Assembly (NCBI GenBank): GCA_009760885.1 | Contig: CM019697.1 | Span: forward strand, 25,310,210-25,374,209 | Reading direction: 5' to 3' | Length of the DNA stretch: 64,000 nucleotides | Origin: Achatina immaculata | Taxonomy: Eukaryota; Mollusca; Gastropoda; Stylommatophora; Achatinidae | Part shown: positions 45,632-56,044 of the stretch, one piece after another | Numbering within the stretch: position 1 is the first letter of the stretch | Layout of the letters: each line of letters starts with the position of its first letter | Position numbers and translations under genes: made by a program | The notes under the pieces: model-generated | The model's database searches: none | What the model was told of the DNA's origin: nothing | What the model saw: only the letters and a program-made list of their open reading frames with translations

Positions 45632-46585
45632 GATTGATTGATTGATTGATTGATCTTTATTTCAAAAGGGTTAAGAATTGGGCACGCAGGCCCGTCTGAC
45701 ATTCTGCCCTTTATCATACATCTTTCACTCTATTCCAGACATTTTACAAATATGCTGTTCATATAACTAACATTGAAGATGAGAGACATAAAATAAAATA
45801 TAACATTTACGTTTCGCTCTTAAACATTCACTCAATACAGAACTACATACATTATAAATGACTATCTACTAAACAAAATTTTGGGGACTATTCAGAAAAC
45901 AATTAATTGTATTCGGTGTCTGTAAGAAAAGTTTAAGATAACTTTTAAGTTTTATAATTCATGGAGACATGTAGTCGACATGAAATAGATATTGGGAAAG
46001 CTTGTAGTTGTAGGAAGGAGTATCTCTCTCTCTGAACCTTAAGTGCCCAGGGCACATGGGGCTTCCGCAAGGGTTTTCCACAAATGCCTGTCTTTCGCCT
46101 TTTTTTCTGCTCTTGCCCAGGTGAGCCCTCTATTGCTCAACATCCTTTCTGTTGTTCTTCTCCATGTCTCTTTTGGTCTACCCTTACTTCTGCTCCCCTG
46201 TGGTGTCCATCTTAGAGGAAGGAGTATAATATATATTTTTTATATAGGATGGGAGGGTATCCAAAGATGAGCAGCAGAATAACTAAAGCTTTTCTTGTAA
46301 AGATCAAGTCTAGGTTTTGGAAGACATATGTTGTTCAAGCGTTGGCTGCACTTTGGGCTAAATTTAAACAGGTTCCATAGATAAGGCGGGGCATGCCGTG
46401 AAAGAATTTGATTTACTAACTTGGCTTTGTTGAAGAGGAACCTGTTCTTAAGAGGCAGTATTTTGATACGTTTGTGATGGTTAGTTGTTTGTACTTGATC
46501 TTTGTCACTAATAAGCTTTACTGCTAGCTTTTGGAGTGAGCAAAGCCTCTTTGTATTTGACACTGAGCAACCATCGTTGTAGCAA
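45632..46585 (-). mobile_element. CR1-like retrotransposon 3' fragment interrupted by another element
   Basis: On the minus strand it starts in RTE-unrelated CR1-type ORF sequence: KRLCSLQKLAVKLISDKDQ, then LPLKNRFLFNKAKLVNQIL and LPKPRLDLYKKSFSYSAAHL, matching 54,965-55,265. A 192-bp insertion (46,024-46,215) then splits the ORF end. The 3' UTR follows, ending in GGCAGAATGTCAGACGGGCC, a GTGCCCAATTCTTAACC segment and an (ATCA)n tail (45,632-45,654). It is 5'-truncated at about 46,585 and abuts the RNase H fragment. Confidence 0.85.
46024..46215 (-). mobile_element. RTE-like C-terminal fragment nested in the CR1-like copy
   Basis: The minus strand encodes RWTPQGSRSKGRPKETWRRT, then RGLTWARAEKKAKDRHLWK and a stop. 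This is the usual last segment of RTE-type ORFs. A short (GA)n tail follows. The target-site duplication AGGAAGGAGTAT (46,012-46,023 and 46,216-46,227) is exact. The intact paralogue at 55,306-55,320 shows the empty site. Confidence 0.88.
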
Positions 46586-46962
46586 TCAAAATAATGACAT
46601 TCACGTCTTACTCACAGAGTTGTAGCAATCAAAATCACGAGACGAGGATTACTATCCAGGTTCTCTGGCACTCAGTTCCGTGACTTAAATTGATTTTTTT
46701 AACACGTCATTTAATTACCAACCTTCTCAAAGCTTCATCTGACAGTCTGGACTCAGATAACTCTAAACTTCTCAAAGCTTCATTTGACAGTCTTTCAAAG
46801 TCAAACTCTGTTGTCGTCGATGTTCTCTACTTTCACAGCGACTTTCTTCAGAGATAATCTTATCGGTGTCGTGTGGTTTCCTGGCTCATTCTCTGGTTTA
46901 ATACATTCTCAACTTTAACCAGTCTCTTTTCCTTCTCTATTTCTATTATACATCTTCTCCTG
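46586..46962. other. Single-copy stretch with two short direct repeats
   Basis: GTTGTAGCAATCAAAAT occurs twice (about 46,576 and 46,619). CTTCTCAAAGCTTCATNTGA also occurs twice (about 46,722 and 46,768). Confidence 0.5.
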
Positions 46963-46975
46963 ATGAAAGTCATTT

Positions 46976-46996
46976 ATCTGTCTGTCTGTCTGTCTA

Positions 46997-47027
<31 letters not shown>

Positions 47028-47068
47028 GTCTGTCTGTCTATCTGTCTGTATGTCTGTCTATCTATCTC
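46976..47068. repeat. (TGTC/TATC)n microsatellite
   Basis: Interspersed TCTG and TCTA tetranucleotides. Confidence 0.95.
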
Positions 47069-47139
47069 GCTCTTACGTCTCTTCTTTTAATGAAGTGCCT
47101 TTCTCTTTCTTTTTCTTTTTTGTTCTTGTATCTAGTATA

Positions 47140-47340
47140 TACTCACTCACATTCATTCACCCACACATCCACATTTCTCCCTTACATATCTCTTGTAAAA
47201 AACTCACCCACACACTCAAAATTCTCCCACACATATCTCCTGTTAAAACTCACCCACACATCCACAATTCTCCTACAAATATCTCCTGTATAAACTCACC
47301 CACACCCCCACATTTCTCCCACACATATCTGCTATATGAC
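47140..47340. repeat. 42-bp repeat, about 5 units
   Basis: Units contain AACTCACCCACACATCCACA then a ATTCTCCCACACATATCTCC segment. The 254-codon plus frame across 46,873-47,637 combines this with neighbouring low-complexity sequence and is not a gene. Confidence 0.88.
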
Positions 47341-47874
47341 CTCACGCAATCATACACTGCTTCACTCTGTTTCTTTATATCTCCACGTTATCTCACAAAT
47401 CCCACCTCCCCCCCCCCCTCTTCCTCTTCAATCTGCCTTTTCACCTTCCATTTGTCCTCTTCTCTAAGTTCCATGACTCCACCACTTTTTTATTTAACAT
47501 CAGTCACACTCTCACCATCCTCCACTCTCACCATCCTCCACTCTCACACATATCTTCCACTCTTCCACACACCTGGCTTCCAGGAGTTATTTCTCTTATG
47601 TCAGAGGTTCGTTCTATTATGTCGAGAAAAACTCTGAAGACTGAATCATAAAACAGGACACAACAAACCTTGACAAACATATTCATTAGTCTAAACTGAC
47701 TGCAACATTGATGCAAACTTTATGGAAGGCTTGCTACATAAACAAAAAAATAAGCATTAGGGAAAGTTATAACAAACAAAGAAAAAAACTCGTTTTCCTT
47801 CCATACCTCCCTTAAAACACACACACACAAAAACAAAAAACCACGCATCCGGTACCGTCCAATGGAAATGTTTA
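47341..47874. other. Single-copy, pyrimidine-rich stretch
   Basis: Contains a short C run at about 47,409 and a CTCTCACCATCCTCCA duplication at about 47,508-47,545. No gene recognised. Confidence 0.5.
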
Positions 47875-48105
47875 AATTAGGGAAAAAAAGTAGGAACAGC
47901 TTTATTATTTTAAGGAATACAAAATCGTGACGTTTCGGAGTGAGTCTTATTCATACAAACACATACAGGACGAAGAATTAGAGAGAGGAGATAAAGTATA
48001 TGTGTACTGGAAGAACAAAAGAGAGTTAAGACGTACAAAAGTGTTTGTTGCAGTGAAAATAACTTAGTAGAAGAATCGGAGAGAGGAGACAAAGCGTAGG
48101 ATCAC
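47875..48105 (-). mobile_element. Family 1 arm, minus-oriented
   Basis: Reads AGTAGGAACAGCTTTATTA, then TGACGTTTCGGAGTGAGTC, CATACAAACACATACAGGAC, GAGAGAGGAGATAAAGTATA, and farther in a TACAAAAGTGTTTGTTGCAG segment. It pairs over most of its length with the arm at 48,535-48,795 (spacer about 430 bp). The arms are longer than in the copy at 6,966-7,300. Confidence 0.75.
47925..47958 (-). ncRNA. Hammerhead-like 34-nt motif, family 1
   Basis: On the minus strand TTGT, core ATGAATA, hairpin GAC/TCC (weakened), GAAA, CGTC, then ACGA. The changed closing strand still pairs through one G-U pair. Confidence 0.35.
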
Positions 48106-48534
48106 ATAAAACTATGTTAATGAAATAACCGAAAATGAAAAAAAAAATTGATCAAGAAATATAACTAGAACAAAACGTATCTGAATATTTTAGACGGCTT
48201 TCAAATAATTCTTGGTTTGCGCAGTCAACGTAAACAAGAAGTGACTGTTACCATGGTGATGGCGCATACGTTCTGAGAAGTGTAAAATAGTGCATGCTTA
48301 AGTGTAAGAAATGTTGAGAGACAAGAGATGCGCAGAGAAAGATCAGAGAATTCTACAAAGAACAGGGATGATCGGAGACAACGCTCTTAAGGGAGTGAAA
48401 AGTAGTGTTACATATTCGCGAATAGACAGGGAATTGTAATGTTAGATAGTGGACGATGGAAAGGAAGGGATGGTAGTCTATATAGGAGAAAGTGAAATGA
48501 GTGATTATGGTTGTGGTGGAGGAGTAGTAATGTG
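48106..48534. other. Spacer between the family 1 arms
   Basis: Single-copy sequence with no ORF above about 40 codons. Nothing recognised. Confidence 0.5.
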
Positions 48535-48796
48535 ATGGTGCTACTTTGTCTCCTCTCTCTGATTCTTCTACTAAGTTATTTTCACTGCAAACAAACGCTT
48601 TTTGTACGTCTTAGCTCTCTTTTGTTCTTCCAAATAAACCTATACTTTATCTCCTAATTTCTCGTCCTGTATGTGTTTGTATGATTAAGGCTCGCTCCGA
48701 AACTTCTCAACTTTGTAGTTGTTAAGTAATAAAGCTGTTCCTACTTTTTTCCTTGTTTATACATTTTGATATCACAGCTCTACGTCAGTGCTTTGT
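48535..48796 (+). mobile_element. Family 1 arm, plus-oriented
   Basis: Inverse of 47,875-48,105. It ends in TAATAAAGCTGTTCCTACTT, a GATATCACAGCTCT segment and CAGTGCTTTGTG, similar to the outer ends near 6,966 and 19,770. An RTE-like fragment is inserted immediately beyond it. Confidence 0.75.
48677..48710 (+). ncRNA. Hammerhead-like 34-nt motif, family 1 (degenerate)
   Basis: TTGT, core ATGATTA and GAAA are kept. The hairpin (GGC/TCC), linker (CTTC) and closing strand (TCAA) carry changes. Confidence 0.3.
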
Positions 48797-48808
48797 GTAT
48801 AGTTGTAT

Positions 48809-48809
<1 letters not shown>

Positions 48810-48849
<40 letters not shown>

Positions 48850-48944
48850 GTGCCCTTCCGACTGGCTTCGGCTATTATGCTTCTCCAGAGTACACGATCT
48901 TTCATGCAGGCCATCAGCTCAGTTGGTGATCTCCTCTCACACCA
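48810..48944 (-). mobile_element. RTE-like 3' terminal fragment with (ATG)n tail
   Basis: The minus strand encodes CMKDRVLWRSIIAEASRKGT and a stop, the standard end of RTE-type ORFs, followed at once by about 13 ATG units. An exact 13-bp target-site duplication GTATAGTTGTATA flanks it (48,797-48,809 and 48,945-48,957). At 135 bp it is an extreme 5' truncation. The apparent plus-strand poly-His frame at 48,766-49,038 is the tail read backwards. Confidence 0.85.
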
Positions 48945-48957
48945 GTATAGTTGTATA

Positions 48958-49235
48958 CTTGTACACTATTTATCGTGTGTCCACTGGAAATGTGTTCAAA
49001 TTCAAACACTGAAAAAGGAGAGGTCGCAGCAAGACTAAAAGCCACACAGAAATATGTAAACAATTTCTTGTTTCTGTCTAAAGACGGTCAGCAACTTCTG
49101 AGGTAACTCTGTCTTCTCTATATTCTGTAAGGACACATTTGGAAGAAGAAACAAACTCCACAAGTATCTCAACCTGAAGTTCAAGAGTTAGGACTCAAAG
49201 AGAAGGTAGACCAGGTCATAACTAAATCCACGAAA
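48958..49235. other. Single-copy stretch
   Basis: Nothing recognised. Confidence 0.4.
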
Positions 49236-49390
49236 GGTTTGGCTGTTAGTTCTCTTATCTCAGTGGTTAGTTATCTTATATCGAGGGTTGTTTCTCTTAC
49301 ATAAGGGGTTAGTTCTCTTACATCAGGGGTTGGTTCTCTTACATCAGGGGTTGGTTCTCTTATGTTAGGGGTTGGTTCTCTCTGTGATTA
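49236..49390. repeat. 22-bp minisatellite, about 7 units
   Basis: Units resemble GGTTGGTTCTCTTACATCAG plus GG. Confidence 0.92.
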
Positions 49391-49681
49391 AGTATGCATT
49401 GGTAACATATCCTCAGATAGATAGGAAATCTTGAGAGAACGAAGACATGAATTATTCTTGGACACAGCGGAGAAACCACGAGGCATCTGCTAGACTTTGG
49501 ACACCATGGACAGCAGAATAGAGTTACCAGGGCACAATCCTACCTCAAAATAAGCTCAGACAAATCACACTCACTCCACAGTGAACTACACTCACTCCAC
49601 AGTGAACTACACTCACTCCACAGTGAACACAGTGAACTGGTAAGAGCAAAAGGGAACAAGCTGAAGAAGGGAAAGTCATAA
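49391..49681. other. Mostly single-copy, with a 21-bp triplication
   Basis: CACTCACTCCACAGTGAACT recurs three times at about 49,568-49,628. Confidence 0.6.
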
Positions 49682-50200
49682 ATGAGAAGTGTGGAAGATG
49701 TAATCCTTGAGATGTATCCTCCTGACAATATAAATCCTGGGCAGGAAAGGCTACCTGCACTATTAAACTTCAAAGTGGCTCTGTCTGATCATATTACACT
49801 CGACAGAAGATTCAGATCGCATATTCCTGCCCCAGCAGATGCTGAAGTCAAAGAACTAATTAATGAAAACAGCAGAGATGGAGACATTGCTATTTATAGA
49901 TTGATGACGACATTGTTATTTATAGATTGGTGGTTCAGGGCAAGAAATGTGTCTGGACCTTTAGGGTCAACTCTAGTGACAGAAGGGTGAAAAACGCCAG
50001 TGGTGTACTACAACAAGTTTGGGATTTAGAAAAAGCTCCAGAAGAGTGGAAAACTGGCCTTATAGTAAAACTACCAAAGAAATGTGACCTCAGAGACTGC
50101 GCTACTCTCCTGCCACTCACCAGAATAATCATCAACAGAACTGTACCAGCACTTGAGGGAAAACTTCGGAAAGAGTAGGCAGGATCTGGCTAGCCCAATA
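49682..50200 (+). mobile_element. RTE-like reverse transcriptase fragment (fingers region)
   Basis: The frame at 49,927-50,178 contains VWDLEKAPEEWKTGLIVKLP, then KKCDLRDC, a short loop and LEGKLRKE, followed by a stop and AGSG. This matches the N-terminal RT block of RTE-type elements (EDWK…GLIVKLPKKGDL; LRKEQAGFR). The preceding frame (49,682-49,990) may be the EN-RT linker. The catalytic RT blocks do not follow, so it is a fragment with at least one frame change and a stop. Confidence 0.65.
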
Positions 50201-50586
50201 TTTTCTGAAGGTAGGGAGCGAGAGTACAGGTTGAAGTAGCGTATGTTTATATCTTGAGGTGTGTGGACTTGAAGTCGTTGTGCTGTCTAGAAACGTGAAA
50301 CTGTACTGGATTCTGCAGAATATGTCTTGTCGACTGGTGTTATGTTTGTTTGGAATGGCTGTTGGTCAATGGTAGATTCAGCATCTAGCTTTTATATTGA
50401 TGAAGTCGGCCGGACCAAAATTTGTTGTTGCTGCTAGTCCTTGCTGTTCGTACTCGTCATCGCCACCATTATCACTAAGTCCCAGTTGATAATCATCGTG
50501 CCACGTTGTCAAAGCCAGACTTGCTTGTACAGTGATGCATCGACAAGGGTTAAAAGAACCTAGAGTAATCTGATTCAGTGTTTAAC
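50201..50586. other. Single-copy stretch
   Basis: Nothing recognised. Confidence 0.4.
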
Positions 50587-50950
50587 TACTTCACAGATCT
50601 GTACATACACAGAGAGGGATACAACACTTTTACAGGCTCACTCAAGCTGCCACAGAGGAAGGGCAGGCGATAGATCAGGCAGACATTGTCCATGCTATAA
50701 GAGAAGCTGGTCAAACAAAGCTCTTCACTGACAGCTGCCAATCAACGTCTTTATCAGGGATCAAAGCGGTGGAGGTGAAACTTGTGGTGGCGAGAAATGA
50801 ACGATTCACCAAAAGCTTCAGAAATGAACAATTTATCAAGAGATTCAGACGAATGATCAATCAAGAAAAAACTGATGTAATCAATTACTGTACCCTGAAG
50901 GAGATACCTATGAGATCTGTGCTGCTGTGAATGTGTCAAAAGGGTATGGA
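50587..50950 (+). pseudogene. Gene fragment A2, paralogue without the 40-bp expansion
   Basis: A stop-free plus frame from about 50,587 to 50,929 includes EEGQAIDQADIVHAIREAGQ and FTDSCQSTSLSG. A second conserved block, CNQLLYPEGDTYEI then AAVNVS (50,877-50,935), is in a frame shifted by one. Both blocks correspond to the two halves of copy A1 (37,040-37,204 and 38,386-38,520). The change of frame could be a frameshift or an unrecognised intron. The family is unknown to me. Confidence 0.4.
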
Positions 50951-50959
50951 TGATTGCCT

Positions 50960-51240
50960 TCTTTATAAACTAACTGACTAATTGACTGGCTAACTGGTTA
51001 AAAGACAGGCTGACTGACTGGTTAACTGACTGGCTAACTGTTTGTCTAAATGGCTGACTGAATGGTTAACTGACTGGCTAACTGTGTGGCTAAATGGCTG
51101 ACTGGCTGGTTAACTGACTGGCTAACTGTTTGGCTAAATGGCTGACTGAATGGTTAACTGACTGGCTAACTGTTTGGCTAAATGGCTGACTGGCTGGTTA
51201 AATGACTGGCTAACTGTTTGGCTAAATGGCTGAGTAATTA
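50960..51240. repeat. 40-bp repeat, about 6 units
   Basis: Units contain GACTGGCTAACTGTTTGGCT, then AAATGGCTGACTGAATGGTT, built from smaller TGGCTAACTG modules. Confidence 0.92.
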
Positions 51241-51274
51241 TCTAACTATGTCACTAAATGTTTTGTCAGAGGTA

Positions 51275-51490
51275 CTGAAAGCTTGCCGCAATCCTGTTCT
51301 AGTTCTCTCACCGTCTACGGTTATTGTTATGACATCCAAGCCAGCCAGTTATGAATCAAGTTCTAGTTCTCTCACCGTCTACGGTTATTGTTATGACATC
51401 CAAGCCAACCAGTTATGAATCCTGTTCTAGTTCTCTCACTGTCTACGGTTATTGTTATGACATCCCAGTCAACCAGTTAGGAATCAAGAC
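51275..51490. repeat. 64-bp repeat, about 3 units
   Basis: Units contain TTCTAGTTCTCTCACCGTCT, an ACGGTTATTGTTATGACATC segment and CAAGCCAACCAGTTATGAAT. Confidence 0.95.
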
Positions 51491-52489
51491 TGTAGAGACA
51501 CCTTCTAGTAATTGTTCTGAACGTTATTGAAATGTTCATCGTCATTATTCATCCAAAATCATTCCTTTAAGTTGTACCACCATATTACAAATTTTGGTTT
51601 GAAAAAGAGAAACAAAGTAGAGAGTGATCGGGAAAACCCGATCCTTTGGTTGTCGCTCGGCTAGAAAAAAAGGCACCGCCCGGCACTTGAACAGATAGAG
51701 AAAAAGAAAGGAAAGAGAGCAGACGATAAGGACTAGCAGATAATAAAAGGACTAGGAGAGGACACGATGGAAGAAAAATAACGGTTAGGACTTAGGATCT
51801 AGAGAGAGTTGAAATTTGTATTTCGGTTAGGAAGTTGTAGTTAGTTAGTCTATGAAATGTGTAACTAGTTTGTAATAGCTCTTTAGAGCAGCAGGAGATC
51901 CCGTTGGCGTTGAAGTCTTAGGACATTAGTAGACGCCGTGAAAGTGTTCTAGGCGGTTGCATTGAGGTTTACCTCCTGAATGTGTGTCCTTAGAATGGTT
52001 CGTGCCGCTGTCACATCATTTCATCGTCCTCCAGTGTACCATTAAAATCATTATTACTTCTAGCCGCTGTTTTATCACTGGGAGGAAGCGCGAGCCTGGG
52101 TAATATTCGTCCGTAGACGCAGAGTATGCAGACAACAAGGAGAGTACCAGGCAAAACTCCATCACCATCATCAAAGTCATTATAATTTGACAGCTGTTTC
52201 TAGCTGCCTCAGTGGAGCCTGTCATATGGTACATGCAGCAACCAGTGAAGTTAAGAACACAGCTTCGTCATGTAGAGCGATAAACCGCTAAAACGTTACA
52301 GTTGTCATCTAACCAAAAGACGCAGTCTGTTCGTACATTTTGAGCGAAAAACTGTAAGAAAATAACGGCAACAATAACAAAATAACAACAGTTATAACAA
52401 AACACAACACTGGCCTGGGATATGTGCAACAATAAAAATATCTGGGTGAGAAAGTCACCTTTCATGAGTTTGTTAGAACGAAACTATGG
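51491..52489. other. About 1 kb of single-copy sequence
   Basis: No gene recognised. A perfect hairpin GATCGGG-AAAA-CCCGATC lies at 51,626-51,643, and a GC-rich patch at 51,670-51,682. Confidence 0.5.
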
Positions 52490-52875
52490 AAACTCACACT
52501 GACTTAGGGAGATATGGTAACTCACATTGATTTAGGGAGATATGATAACTCAAACTCACATAGGGAGATATGATAACTCACACTCACATAGGGAGATATG
52601 ATAACTCACATTGATTTAGGGGTATATGATAACTCATATTCAATAGGGAGATATGATAACTCACACTCATATAGGGAGATATGGTAACTCACATTGATTT
52701 AGGGAGATATGATATCTCACAATGACTAAGAGAGATGTGATAACTCACACTGACTTAGAGACATGTGGTAACTTACACTGACTTAGGGAGATGTGGTAAC
52801 TGACACCGACTTAGAGAGATGTGGTAACTCACACTGACTTAGTGGGATATGGCAACTCACACTGACTTAAGAGAT
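52490..52875. repeat. 27-28-bp minisatellite, about 14 units
   Basis: Units contain TAGGGAGATATGATAACTCA then CACTGACT or CATTGATT. Confidence 0.93.
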
Positions 52876-53170
52876 GGCACATTGAAGACAGAAGAATGTC
52901 AAGGTCATGTCTTTCTCCAGACAGTGCTACTGGTAACTCTCATTCAGCTTTGTTTCTTGGGTAGAAATCACGTGATCAAACGTGGCAGCTGAGCATGGTG
53001 AGAGATATGCATCTTACATGCTGTCTTGGAACAAGCAAAGTAGGAAATAGAACAGATTTTTAAAAAAGGCATGTCAGAAATAATAACACACTTTGGACAG
53101 GATGGCGTTGTTGGGCACAGTTGCTTAATGCTCCTCAACATGAGGATAGGAGAAAGAAAAATATATACTT
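52876..53170. other. Single-copy stretch
   Basis: Nothing recognised. Confidence 0.4.
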
Positions 53171-53602
53171 TTCTTCTTCTTCTACACGTGTCTTTTCTTC
53201 TCACTACTATCACAGCTTTAGCACTCTTTTCCACCCACTCTTCTTACACTCTTTCTCTCTTTCTCTCTCTCTTCTCTCTCCTCTCTCTCCTCCCTCAGCA
53301 TCCTCCCTCTCTCTCCCTTCCCCTCCCCTCTCCTCTCCCCTCTCCCTCTCTCTCCTCTCTCTCTCTAATCTCTCTTCTCTCTCTTTCTCTCTCCTCCCTC
53401 TTTTCTCTCCTCTCTATCTGCTCTCTCCATTCTCTCTCTCCTCCCTCTCTCTCCTCTCCCTCTCTCTCCTCTCCTCTCCCCTCTCCCTCTCTCCTCTCTC
53501 TCTAATCTCTCTTCTCTCTCTTTCTCTCTCCTCCCTCTTTTCTCTCCTCTCTATCTGCTCTCTCCATTCTCTCTCTCCTCTCCCTCTCTCCTCTCTATTA
53601 CA
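53171..53602. repeat. CT-rich array with internal duplication
   Basis: TCTCTCTCC-type sequence. The block at about 53,330-53,450 (…CTAATCTCTCTTCTCTC…CTATCTGCTCTCTCC) recurs at about 53,480-53,590. Pyrimidine-rich open frames here are not genes. Confidence 0.92.
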
Positions 53603-55680
53603 GAATAAATCAGACTGTAAATCAGTCTGGAAATCCATAAATACCCTATCAAATAAAAGAATTTGATTTTCAAGCCAGCAATCATGCATACACTAGCCAC
53701 ATATTAGTTTTCATTTCAGAGAAGAAACCAATGTTACTAAATCATCAATACCAGCTCCTGTATCAGACTTACGTGAATTACAAACATTCCTGGATAGCAG
53801 ATGTACTAAACTTAAACAGTTATACATTCCATTCTTAACAGTCAGTGAAGTTTATAGTTATCTTTTATCCTTAAAAAACAACAGTACAGTTGGACTTGAC
53901 GATATTAACAATAAGATCTTACGTTATGCTGCACCTGTCATTTCACATATACTAACATACATTTACAATCAGTGCATTGCAAAATGTTATTTTCCCGAGG
54001 CTTTTAAAACTGCTAAAGTGTATCCTCTCTTTAAATCTGGCTCGTCCAGCAATTTTTCCAACTATAGACCAACATCCATATTATAGTCGTTATCGAAATC
54101 ACCAGAAAAACACATACACAAAATAACTCAACGACACATACAAGAGAACAATTTACTCATAGACAGTCAGTCAGGCTTTAGACCCAATCATTCCTGCCAC
54201 ACAGCTCTCAACAAAATGACAGAAAACTGGTTAGCAGACACAAATGACGACAGACTATATGGTGCCATCTTTGTCGACTTTAAAAAAAGCATTTGATATG
54301 ATTGACCACGATATTCTTGTAAAAAAAATAAAGACTTAAAGACTGTACCCTGACCTAATAAAATTAATTGCATCATTTCTTTCAGACAGACAACAGGTAG
54401 TATTCTTCAACAATTCTCTATCAAATTCTGCTAAAGTTGACACTGGTGTTCCGCAAGGTTCTATTCTAGTCCCGTTACTCTCTGCTATCTATATCAATGA
54501 TCTTCCACTTCATCTTAAACACTCTTTTTGTGACCTTTCTGCCGATGATTGCACAGTCTACACCAGTGACTACGACTGTATTAATCTAGAATCAACTCTT
54601 CAGGTCGAGCTAAACAGTCTAATTAGATGGAGCAACAGCAATGGCATGATTATAAATACTGATAAAACAAAATCAATGCTCATAACAAGACAGAAACTAC
54701 AAAACACTACAAAAACAACACTTTGGCTCTGTATGGAAACATCACAGATAGAAAACGTTAGCGAGCACAAAACACTAGGTCTTATTATTGACCAACATCT
54801 GAACTGGAACTCTCATGTGCAAAGTCTAAAAAGCTCATCGCGCAAAAAGTATATCAGTTAGCCAAAATTAAGCACTTCATAGATGAAGACACGAGGAAGA
54901 CATACTACATATCTCATATACAAACACATTTAGACTATTGATCAACAAACTAGGATAGTTGCTCAGTGTCAAATACAAAGAGGCTTTGCTCACTCCAAAA
55001 GCTAGCAGTAAAGCTTATTAGTGACAAAGAATAAGCACAAACAACTAACCAGCACAAACGTATCAAAATACTGCCTCTTAAGAACAGGTTCCTCTTCAAC
55101 AAAGCCAAGTTAGTACATCAAATTCTTTCACGGCATGCCCCGCCTTATCTATGGAACATGTTTAAATTTAGCCCAAAGTGCAGCCAACGCTTGAACAACA
55201 TATGTCTTCCAAAACCTAGACTTGATCTTTACAAGAAAAGCTTTAGTTATTCTGCTGCTCGTCTTTGGAATACCCTCCTATTCTGTATAAAAAATATAAA
55301 CTATACTCCTTCCTACAAGTACAAACTTTTCAAGTTTAGATGTCGACTACATGCCTCCATGAATTGTAAAACAAGTTATTTTAGACTACTCTTACAGGCA
55401 CGGAACTCATTATTCTGAATAGTAATGAAATTTTTGTTTGGTAGATAGTCATTTATGTGTGTATGTAGGTAGTCATTTATATGCGTATGTAGTTAGTCAT
55501 TTTATATGTATGTAGTTACTTTATTGTTAATTATGTTTGTTACATGAACAGCATATTTGTAGAATGTCTGGAACAGAGGGAAAGTTCTATTATAAAGGGC
55601 AGAATGTCAGAAGGGCCTGCGTGCCCAATTCTTAACCCTTTTGAAATAAAGATCAGTCAATCAATCAGTCAATTCAATCA
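53603..55680 (+). mobile_element. CR1-like non-LTR retrotransposon, 5'-truncated and mutated
   Basis: In order it shows KSVWKSINTLSNKRI, a region with NSTVGLDDINNKIL, SNFSNYRPTSIL (stop at 54,084), SGFRPNHSCHTAL, VDFKK (one extra A in seven at 54,282-54,288 shifts the frame before AFD), TGVPQGSILVPLL, and SADD at about 54,538 where the catalytic (F/Y)ADD is expected. HKTLGLIIDQHLNW, LPKPRLDLYKKSFSYSAARL and a stop at about 55,416 follow. The 3' UTR ends in GGCAGAATGTCAGAAGGGCC, AATAAAGATC and a TCAATCAG-type tail (55,649-55,680). EN is absent. CT-rich sequence flanks both sides. Confidence 0.88.
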
Positions 55681-55742
55681 GTCAATCTCTCCTCTCTTTC
55701 TCCCCTCTCCTCTCTCTATCCCTCTCTCCTCTCTCTCTCTCT
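55681..55742. repeat. CT-rich tract
   Basis: Directly follows the CR1-like tail and resembles the tract on its left side. Confidence 0.85.
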
Positions 55743-56044
55743 CTGCAAACTCCTGACCTCATTTTCCGCCAACAGAACAACATATCCACCTGCACCGCCG
55801 CTGACACATTACATGCTCGTGTTGTCACTCGCGTTTGGTAACCCTCGCTACCTGCTCGGAATATGCAGGAACACATTGTCCTTGTCTTAGCTTATAGCGG
55901 GTACAGACGAGCACATATGCCAGAGTGAAGTGTGCTAGACACATGCATCAGCACACATCTTTGGCAGCAATCACCTTCACGATAGCAAGGAAGGGAAATA
56001 ACACAACGTGGAAATTTTGTAGCGAGATTCATATTATGTTTCAG
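55743..56044. other. Single-copy stretch
   Basis: Nothing recognised. Confidence 0.4.

Noticed and set aside
48766..49038. Poly-histidine protein
   Set aside because: This is the (ATG)n tail of a minus-strand RTE-like fragment read on the other strand.
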